Source: an uncultured Winogradskyella sp. (GTDB taxonomy: Bacteria; Bacteroidota; Bacteroidia; Flavobacteriales; Flavobacteriaceae). From it: a stretch of DNA of 64,000 nt. The translations under genes were made by a program, and so were the position numbers. Positions 40,019-47,402 of this stretch are shown here, in pieces. The notes beneath the pieces are model-generated. The model saw only the letters and a program-made list of their open reading frames with translations. It was not told where the DNA came from and ran no database searches. Location of the stretch: positions 1-64,000 of the forward strand of contig CAJXVG010000002.1 of NCBI GenBank assembly GCA_913061495.1, written 5' to 3'. Numbering within the stretch: the first letter of the stretch is position 1; the number at the start of each line of letters is the position of its first letter.

Positions 40019-40802
40019 GTTCAGAAACCCTCATCACATAGAACCACCAGGCGTTTTGAGACAAATTCTATCTCATCCTGCAAATGACACAGAAGTTATT
40101 GAACTTGCAGTTTTTCAAGAACATCGTTACGCATTTTTCTATTGGAACAAATGGATGCAAGACAACAAATCTAAGATTCCACCTTGTTTGGTTTCATTGG
40201 ATTGGCATCAGGATTTATGCCATCCGTGTGAAACAGAAAGAGAATGGCTTGATAAATTGGATTTGACAAGCGATGCTGAAGTCGCTTTGTTTTCTTGGGC
40301 CAAATTAGCTGGAAATAACGATGGGCATATTCTGTGTGCGGCATATCTTAACTTGATTGGCGATATTTATGTGCATTGTAGGCAAGAAATGGGACCAAAT
40401 ACTTGGCAAGATGAAGAATTGATAGACACCTATGGCAACAAACACACCATCAAAAAATTCAAAACTTATGAAGGTCTTCAAGATGCGCTTCTGAAGGCGT
40501 CAAAGTCGTCCGTATTTTTTGATATTGATTTGGATTTCTTTTCAGTAAATAACGGCCTGAGTGATGGCTCGTTCGAATTCACGTATCTTCAAGAAGAAGA
40601 AATAAGAACGATGTTGGATAAAGACCATCCGCTAATAAGTTGGATTTTTGAGCGGATAAAAGGGTTTACTATTGCAACAGAACCTGAACATTGTGGTGGG
40701 CTTTTAAAAAGCAACAAATTTCTTGACCTAATTAGTGACATTTATTTCAACCCAGAGTTATTTGCCCCAAAATGCAATTGGAAATGGAAACCAAAGTATT
40801 AA
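40011..40802 (+). CDS. UPF0489-like protein (arginase/deacetylase-like motifs)
   Basis: PCLVSLDWHQDLCHP and VFFDIDLDFFSV metal-ligand-like motifs. Confidence 0.65.
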   Translation: MIEFRNPHHIEPPGVLRQILSHPANDTEVIELAVFQEHRYAFFYWNKWMQDNKSKIPPCLVSLDWHQDLCHPCETEREWLDKLDLTSDAEVALFSWAKLAGNNDGHILCAAYLNLIGDIYVHCRQEMGPNTWQDEELIDTYGNKHTIKKFKTYEGLQDALLKASKSSVFFDIDLDFFSVNNGLSDGSFEFTYLQEEEIRTMLDKDHPLISWIFERIKGFTIATEPEHCGGLLKSNKFLDLISDIYFNPELFAPKCNWKWKPKY

Positions 40803-41003
40803 TAATCCACTCAGCACATTCCCCTGCATTTCACGCTCGCCTGCTGAAAAAGCAGGCAACCACTTCACTTCGGGAAAAGAGCTTCACTACAAAGGTCTTG
40901 GACACAATTCCCAATTTCAGCTTTCCATTCCGCTAACCCTTCCCGCTATGCTGGGAAGGAACACTTCATTCCAGAGCCGAAATCGTGAATTAAGTCCGCT
41001 TTT
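40802..41003 (+). repeat. Islet-flanking repeat, copy B (hairpins 40839-40857 and 40938-40959)
   Basis: See copy A; contains extra segment with GCCTGCT-GAAAA-AGCAGGC hairpin. Confidence 0.92.
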
Positions 41004-41037
41004 CTAATCGGAAAGCCATCGCTTTGATTTTCTTGAC

Positions 41038-41383
41038 AGGATTTTCGGCGCGGTCTTCTTGAGCCCTCACTCGAAAATCCTTAAAAACCAAACCGCTGTC
41101 TTACACATTTTAAGGGGTTTATAATGGATAAAGCCTTTGTTGTTTTTCGGGTCATCGAAAAACAGGCACGACATAACCAATTCTAACTTAACCACAGTTG
41201 CTTATCTCGCTTAACTGTCGGTACGCTCAAACGCAACTGCGTTTAAAAGAATTGCTAATGCCCTTATGGAACTTGTCAAGACTGTACGAGTTTTAGGGAA
41301 AAATAAGGCTTCTACTTCCTTGAAAATCCGAGGATTTTACTACGTCGCAAACACACCTGATTTTACCCTAAAAGTCTTGACAA
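41038..41383. other. Hairpin-rich noncoding region (candidate replication/transfer origin or structured RNA)
   Basis: AGGATTTTCG/CGAAAATCCT (41038-41081), GTTTTTCG/CGAAAAAC (41142-41163), AAACGC/GCGTTT (41229-41244), TTGTCAAGAC+TTTTAGGG / CCCTAAAA+GTCTTGACAA (41273-41383) enclosing AAAATCC/GGATTTT (41323-41338). Confidence 0.8.
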
Positions 41384-41511
41384 AACCCACTCTATCCATT
41401 GTGCGGTGCACGAAAGAAAAGAACAAACACCCCTTAAAATTTAATTCAGTTTAAAACAAATAGGGGAAATATAAACCAGTCTGTAACAAAGCAGACACAA
41501 ATCTTTTTATT

Positions 41512-41856
41512 ATGAGTACTATTAGAAATCACGTACAATTGATTGGAAACGTTGGACAAGAGCCAACCATTACGAACCTTGAAAGCGGTAAAAAAGTAGC
41601 CCGTTTTTCATTAGCCACAAATGAGTATTACAAAGACAGCAAAGGCGAAAAGCAAACGGACACCAACTGGCATACCGTAGTGGCTTGGGGCAAGACGGCT
41701 GAAATCGTTGAAAAATTTGTCGAAAAAGGCAAAGAAGTAGGAATTACAGGGAAGCTAAAGACCCGAACCTACACTACCGATGATGGCAACCAACGCTATG
41801 TAACGGAAGTTGTAGCCGATGAAATCCTATTACTTGGAAGCAAAAACGACAAGTAA
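41512..41856 (+). CDS. ssb: Single-stranded DNA-binding protein
   Basis: RNHVQLIGNVGQEPTITNLESGKKVARFSLATNE, TNWHTVVAWGKTAE. Confidence 0.95.
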   Translation: MSTIRNHVQLIGNVGQEPTITNLESGKKVARFSLATNEYYKDSKGEKQTDTNWHTVVAWGKTAEIVEKFVEKGKEVGITGKLKTRTYTTDDGNQRYVTEVVADEILLLGSKNDK

Positions 41857-41867
41857 TCTTCAAAATT

Positions 41868-41903
41868 AAAGAGGGCGTTCCTCTGGAAAGTTGCGCCCTC
41901 TTT
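41868..41903 (+). terminator. Intrinsic terminator of ssb with nested hairpin
   Basis: AAAGAGGGCG/CGCCCTCTTT stem, T-tract; loop holds TTCC/GGAA. Confidence 0.9.
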
Positions 41904-41934
41904 TTCATTATCCATTAATTAAAATTAGATAACA

Positions 41935-42384
41935 ATGAAAGCACAAGTTAACGAAATAAAAATAAGCTACAAAGGAGGGTTAAAATCCTCTGAGTGGCAA
42001 AAAATAAGTAGTTCACAAGATGCGGCTGAACTGCTCTTTGAGGATTGGGATAAAGATAGAATCGCCATACAGGAAACTTTCAAAGTTGTATTGTTGAATA
42101 ACAGTAACAAAGTGAAAGGTGTCTATCAATTGTCACAAGGCGGAATTACAAGCACATTAATCGACCTGCGGATTTTGTTTGCTGTCATATTGAAATCCCT
42201 ATCTGTAGCTATAATTCTAACGCATAATCACCCAAGCGGAAAATTGATGCCAAGTGAGGCAGATAAAAACCTTACAAGCAAAATAAAAAAGGCAGCACAA
42301 TTATTCGATATTACCATTCTGGACCATTTGATATTTGCACCTGATGGGAATTATTATAGCTTTTCTGATAATGGACTTTTATAA
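41935..42384 (+). CDS. JAB domain-containing protein (RadC-like)
   Basis: LTHNHPSGKLMPSEADKNLTSKI JAMM motif. Confidence 0.92.
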   Translation: MKAQVNEIKISYKGGLKSSEWQKISSSQDAAELLFEDWDKDRIAIQETFKVVLLNNSNKVKGVYQLSQGGITSTLIDLRILFAVILKSLSVAIILTHNHPSGKLMPSEADKNLTSKIKKAAQLFDITILDHLIFAPDGNYYSFSDNGLL

Positions 42385-42395
42385 ATTAGAAAGCT

Positions 42396-42593
42396 ATGAT
42401 TTATTTGAATTTTACCGATTTGAGCGAGGAAACACAAGAGCGATTACTTGCCAATTCTAAGGAAGATGTAAAGGAAAAATATGGCAAGGATATTATGGAT
42501 TATGCAACCAAGCATAATACCAATTTGGACAAGATGTTGGACGAAGAAGCGTTGCGAAATTTATATTCCTACACCTATATATTCAATATCTGA
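42396..42593 (+). CDS. Small hypothetical protein
   Basis: 65-aa ORF directly downstream of JAB gene and before a terminator. Confidence 0.55.
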   Translation: MIYLNFTDLSEETQERLLANSKEDVKEKYGKDIMDYATKHNTNLDKMLDEEALRNLYSYTYIFNI

Positions 42594-42614
42594 TTTACAA
42601 GAATTTAAAAGAAG

Positions 42615-42640
42615 CACCTCTAAAAATTTAGAGGTGTTTT
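42615..42640 (+). terminator. Intrinsic terminator
   Basis: Perfect CACCTCTAAA-AA-TTTAGAGGTG followed by TTTTTG. Confidence 0.88.
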
Positions 42641-42713
42641 TGTATGTAATTAATATATAATCAAGAAAAAAACGTATCTTTATTTCGCTGAAATTCAGCA
42701 TTCAAATTTAAGT

Positions 42714-42905
42714 AGGGTTATCCAATTTTCGACTTTCGCCGATAACCCTGCACATCGAATAATAACATATCGGAAAATCATTTTCCCTGAAAATGGCAAT
42801 CGGCTTTTTAGCCAGATTGTATGGATTTTTGTCACGCTTGCGCGTGACGAAAAGGAATAGCAAGAGGGTAACGGGCTGCGCCGCGTTACATATTCCATTT
42901 TCGTT
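42714..42905. other. Candidate oriT region
   Basis: AGGGTTATC/GATAACCCT (42714-42749), GTCACGC-TTGC-GCGTGAC (42831-42848), GTAACG/CGTTAC (42868-42889) inside outer stem CGAAAAGGAATA/TATTCCATTTTCG; upstream of mobilization genes. Confidence 0.55.
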
Positions 42906-42959
42906 TTAATCTATTGACTTTTAAGCACTTAAAAATAAAGTAGATATAAAAAACCCATC

Positions 42960-43015
42960 GATTTGCGTCAAATGGTCTTGAAACACTAGTAAACAGGGAT
43001 GGATTTACGTCAAAT
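42960..43015 (+). repeat. Paired iterons GATTTRCGTCAAAT spaced 42 bp
   Basis: GATTTGCGTCAAAT 42960-42973 and GATTTACGTCAAAT 43002-43015, just upstream of BtgA/BfmA-like gene. Confidence 0.75.
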
Positions 43016-43035
43016 CTTTAAAAAAGCGAAAGAAA

Positions 43036-43416
43036 ATGGACTCATTCATCACAATTAGGTTCAAACGGAAAACTGCCAAAAGGTTTCAGGAATTTTCTAA
43101 GAAGCACTTCAAAACGCACACCGAAGCGATGGAAAATATCCTTGATTTTTTCCTTTACAATGAGATATCGCCAAAGGAAAAATTGGGGCCAACTGGACGT
43201 ACCATCGAAGCTAAGTTACTCAAAAGAATCAATGCGGTTATTGCCATAATGCGTGATGTGGAAAAGACCCAAACCAAACCTACGGTTGCAATGTTGCAAT
43301 CCCTTTTTGTAATGGACGAACCCAAAAAGAAACCACTCATTTTGGAAAAAAAATATGCTGAGGAAAAGAAAGAAGTACGCTTTCGCGAAAAGCGAAACAC
43401 CAACAATAAACTTTAA
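43036..43416 (+). CDS. BfmA/BtgA family mobilization accessory protein
   Basis: FITIRFKRKTAKRFQEFSKKHFKTHTEAMENILDFF, RHH-like; precedes relaxase. Confidence 0.75.
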   Translation: MDSFITIRFKRKTAKRFQEFSKKHFKTHTEAMENILDFFLYNEISPKEKLGPTGRTIEAKLLKRINAVIAIMRDVEKTQTKPTVAMLQSLFVMDEPKKKPLILEKKYAEEKKEVRFREKRNTNNKL

Positions 43417-43427
43417 AAAGTTAGCTT

Positions 43428-44447
43428 ATGTACATCACAATCACAGCTCAAAAAATGGGCGGTAACTTTTCCAAAAGTTCAGCAGATTTTGTGGGCTATT
43501 TAGAGAAGGAAAATCAAGGATTGGAACATCAGGATATGGAACATTTTTTCAATCAATATGGCGATGAGATTTCTGCGCAAGAAGTAGTCAAAGAGATAGA
43601 TGGTAATACCGCAAAATTAGAAAAACACGAACCAAGATTCTATTCAATTACCGTGAGCCCTTCAAAATATGAATTGCGAAAACTTCAGAACAGTAGCGAA
43701 GATTTAAAAAGATATACTCGCGAGCTGATGAAGGATTATGTGGCTTCATTTAATAGAGAAATTAAAGGGCGACCTGTCAGTATCGACGACATAAAATATT
43801 ATGCGAAAATTGAACATCAACGCACATTTAAGGGGACGGATTTTCAGGTAAAGGAAAACCAACCCTTTGCCACAAAAATACTTCAGTTAAAAACGGATAT
43901 CCGAAATATTCAAGAAGGGCGAGCTGAAGGAAATATCAAAAAGATGAAAAATGAAATTGCCAAACTGGAACGTCAAGCACCACATCAACAAAATGGAAAA
44001 CGGATTGTCCAGGGAATGGCGAAAGATGGAAACCAAAGTCATATCCATATCATCGTGAGCCGAAAGGATGCATCAAACAGATTTAGTTTGTCACCCGGAA
44101 GCAAATACAAAGCTTCCGATGTGAAGTTGAATGGGGAAACCGTAAAACGTGGTTTTGACCGAGACAAGTTTTTTGAGAAAGCTGAAAAGACGTTTGACTA
44201 TAAACGCAATTTTGCCGAGACCTACAAAGCACGAAAGGATTTTGTAAAAAATCCCAATCTATATTTCGCAGCCTTGATGAAATTACCAGCAAATGAAAAG
44301 GCATTGGCTTTCAAAATGATTACAAAAACGGGATTGCCGATAGTGCCAAGTATTCCAGTAAGTCAAACGCAAATTGCACTTCGGGTTTTGAAACGGTTAA
44401 GACGTGGTGCTGAAGTGGCCATCAAATCAAGTTCAATAGGAATTTAG
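43428..44447 (+). CDS. Mobilization relaxase (DUF5712/BtgB-like)
   Basis: GNQSHIHIIVSRKDASN histidine motif, N-terminal YITITAQKMGGNFSKSSADFVGYLEKE. Confidence 0.8.
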   Translation: MYITITAQKMGGNFSKSSADFVGYLEKENQGLEHQDMEHFFNQYGDEISAQEVVKEIDGNTAKLEKHEPRFYSITVSPSKYELRKLQNSSEDLKRYTRELMKDYVASFNREIKGRPVSIDDIKYYAKIEHQRTFKGTDFQVKENQPFATKILQLKTDIRNIQEGRAEGNIKKMKNEIAKLERQAPHQQNGKRIVQGMAKDGNQSHIHIIVSRKDASNRFSLSPGSKYKASDVKLNGETVKRGFDRDKFFEKAEKTFDYKRNFAETYKARKDFVKNPNLYFAALMKLPANEKALAFKMITKTGLPIVPSIPVSQTQIALRVLKRLRRGAEVAIKSSSIGI

Positions 44448-44450
44448 GGT

Positions 44451-46031
44451 ATGGAAATAGACAATCTCATAACAATACTTTCAATTATTGGTGTGGCCAG
44501 TATCGTTTTTTATGTGATGTTTCGAGTGAGCAAGTATGCGCTTTTCTTGAATTTTATAATGCTTTCGTGCTTGGTTTTCTATTTAATTGAAGTGAACGAA
44601 TTGGTATCGATATTGCTATATCTGGTATGCCCTCTAATGCTAATTAATATAGGATTGTATGTTTTTCTGCATAAAACTGAAAATGCACAAAATAGCGATA
44701 GAAAATATCAAGTCAATTTTGCTACTACCAAGGGAAATTTCAAATTGGATAATATCAAAAGAGGCGCATCCATAATCGGTTCTGCCGGAAGTGGAAAAAC
44801 CGAAAGTGTAGTGTATGGCTTTTTGAAACATTTCCGGAAAGAGCACTTTTGTGGAATAATCCACGACTACAAGGATTTTGAGCTTACCGAAATGGCATAT
44901 CCGCTTTTTAAGGATAGCGATATCCCGTTTAAGGTCATTTCCTTCGATAAAATAATCCATAGGGTAAATCCTATTGCGCCACGCTACTTAGAGAACGAGG
45001 AAAGCGTAAACGAAGTCTCACGTGTATTAATAGAAAACCTTTTGGAACAAAGAGAAAGCGGAACTACTGGAACTACAAAATTCTTTAACGACGCGGCGGA
45101 AGGTTTGATTGGTGGATTGATTTGGAAACTGAAAACCGACTATTCCAACTACTGTACGCTTCCACATTTGATAGCGATTTATCAAATGCTCGATACCGAT
45201 AGCCTTATCCAGTTTTTGGAAACCAACACCACATCGAGAGCAATGGCAGATGCTTTTATTAGTGGTAAGGATTCCGATAGACAGACAGCTGGCGTAAAAA
45301 GCACCTTGGCAAATGCGCTGAAACGAATCAGTACACAGCGGATTTTTATGACACTATCCGCAGACGAAGTCCCATTGAATATCAATAGCGAGGAAAATCC
45401 TGCAATTATTTCCGTGGTCAATAACCCAAAATATGAAACGTCTTATTCGCCCGTTATTGCAACCATAATACATACGATTACCAAGCAAATGAGCGTGAGC
45501 GGTCAAAGACCGTCTTTTCTTTTGATGGAAGAAGCGCCGACTATTCGCTTATTGAATATGCACCGAATTCCGGCAACGCTCAGAAGTTATGACATCGCTA
45601 CTATTTATGTGATGCAGGACAAAATCCAAAATGATATGATGTATGGCGATAAGGCAAGTAAGGCTATTTTAAGCAATCTATCCTATCAGTTTTTTGGCAA
45701 GGTCAACGACCCAGATACTGCCAAATATTACGAGCGCTTTTTTGAAATCATCAAAGACCCAACGAAAAGCATCAGTCGTGGACATAACTTGGATTTTGAT
45801 ACACGAATCACAACAGGCGAAAAGGAAATCCCTAAAATTAGAGCAGATGTGTTCTTTAGATTGAAACAGGGCGAGTTTATTACCTATGCTGATGGAAAGG
45901 ATAAGAAAGTGCAGTTTAAGTTATCAAGAATCCAAAGGCAGCTTCCTGAAGAATCGAAGCAGTTTTCTCAGGCTGATTTAGCAACTAATTTTACGAAGAT
46001 ATATAGAGATGTAAAAACGATATTTAGTTAA
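44451..46031 (+). CDS. VirD4/TraG-like type IV coupling ATPase (BfmC-like)
   Basis: Walker A GSAGSGKTES, Walker B-like FLLMEEAPT, N-terminal TMs. Confidence 0.88.
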   Translation: MEIDNLITILSIIGVASIVFYVMFRVSKYALFLNFIMLSCLVFYLIEVNELVSILLYLVCPLMLINIGLYVFLHKTENAQNSDRKYQVNFATTKGNFKLDNIKRGASIIGSAGSGKTESVVYGFLKHFRKEHFCGIIHDYKDFELTEMAYPLFKDSDIPFKVISFDKIIHRVNPIAPRYLENEESVNEVSRVLIENLLEQRESGTTGTTKFFNDAAEGLIGGLIWKLKTDYSNYCTLPHLIAIYQMLDTDSLIQFLETNTTSRAMADAFISGKDSDRQTAGVKSTLANALKRISTQRIFMTLSADEVPLNINSEENPAIISVVNNPKYETSYSPVIATIIHTITKQMSVSGQRPSFLLMEEAPTIRLLNMHRIPATLRSYDIATIYVMQDKIQNDMMYGDKASKAILSNLSYQFFGKVNDPDTAKYYERFFEIIKDPTKSISRGHNLDFDTRITTGEKEIPKIRADVFFRLKQGEFITYADGKDKKVQFKLSRIQRQLPEESKQFSQADLATNFTKIYRDVKTIFS

Positions 46032-46184
46032 CCAATTATGGTTATTATTGATAAATATTATGATTTCACTATTTTGATAGGATAATATAATTTTCTAAAA
46101 TTGTTTGAATAAGTTTATGCACAATAGATTTGGGGCTTATTGGTTAGATTATTTTTTTAAGAATTTGTAATAATTCATTATTCT

Positions 46185-47402
46185 TTAAATAGGTGGTTTT
46201 TTTAGAAAAATGAGAAAACCAATAGCAACTAAAATAATGCTTCCTGCAATTAGAAATGGATAATAAAAACCACCGGTAACCAACCAAGTTCCTAAAATGG
46301 GACCTAAAATCTGACCAACGCTGTTTGTTGAACTTTGTATTGAAATATTTCGCCCTGTATTTGTTTTGGATAACAAGGATACCGCAGACAACAAATTAGG
46401 TGTAACCATAGCACCACCAGCAGCAAACACCACAATTAAACCGTACACAACAAATTCATTTTTGAAAAAAGGAAAGGCAATTAATGAAATTCCTGAAATG
46501 AATAACCCAAAGCCAATTTGCTTTTTAGTAGATAGAATCTTTTCCCCATAACTGGCAAATACAGGCTGCAAAACAGCCATTATTGTACCACACAGCATAA
46601 AACCAATACCAACCTGGTTGCTGTTAAACCCTAATTCGTCTTTACCGTAGATTGAAAAAACAGTTTCAAACAAAGTCACCACAAATTGGATGACAAATGA
46701 TAGCGCCAATAGGACAAGGAAATATTGGCTGAACGAGAACCGAAAAGTGAATTTTTGAGTTGTAAATTTATGGATGCGAACAGAATTTTTTAGCCATTTT
46801 ACAACAATGACTAAAACAATAGAACCTAATAATGCAGCGAATAAAAAAGGTGTGGAAAATCGACCCAAATGTAGTTGACCAATTGCATACTCAAAATGAA
46901 GGTCTGATTGCGAAAGAAAGCCACCGATAACGGGTCCAAAAATAACCCCTGAACTAATGGCTACACCAGACCAGGCCATTATCTTCGTTCTACGTTTTTC
47001 AGAGGTAATATCACTTAAATATGCGTTGCTTACAGGAATAACGGAAGAAGTGAAAACACCACCAAAAATCCGAGCGATATATAGCATAGTAAGTGATGTT
47101 GCAAGCCCAGTTAGCAATTGCATTATTACAAAGCCAATCAAACCAATAATAATGACGGGTTTACGACCATATCTGTCAGATAACTTTCCCCAAACGATAA
47201 CAAAAATTAATTGAAATAGAGGATAAATACTGGTAAGCAACCCAATATGGAAGTTGATTAAATCGGTGTCGAGATTGTCTTTTAAAGCTAATCTTTCGGT
47301 ATAGTAGGGAAGGGTTGGCAATAAAATACCATAACCCAACATCACTACAAATAAACTCAACAGGATTAAAGATATCCTGTTGAGTTTTTCTTTTTTGTCC
47401 AT
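46185..47402 (-). CDS. MFS transporter
   Basis: 12 TM pattern, GKLSDRYGRKPVIIIG motif. Confidence 0.92.
   Translation of the reverse strand: MDKKEKLNRISLILLSLFVVMLGYGILLPTLPYYTERLALKDNLDTDLINFHIGLLTSIYPLFQLIFVIVWGKLSDRYGRKPVIIIGLIGFVIMQLLTGLATSLTMLYIARIFGGVFTSSVIPVSNAYLSDITSEKRRTKIMAWSGVAISSGVIFGPVIGGFLSQSDLHFEYAIGQLHLGRFSTPFLFAALLGSIVLVIVVKWLKNSVRIHKFTTQKFTFRFSFSQYFLVLLALSFVIQFVVTLFETVFSIYGKDELGFNSNQVGIGFMLCGTIMAVLQPVFASYGEKILSTKKQIGFGLFISGISLIAFPFFKNEFVVYGLIVVFAAGGAMVTPNLLSAVSLLSKTNTGRNISIQSSTNSVGQILGPILGTWLVTGGFYYPFLIAGSIILVAIGFLIFLKKPPI

Noticed and set aside
41266-41454. 62-aa ORF in hairpin-rich region
   Set aside because: Spans both arms of a long inverted repeat; sequence better explained by noncoding structure
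42695-42898. 67-aa minus-strand ORF in candidate oriT region
   Set aside because: Overlaps several strong inverted repeats and has no support
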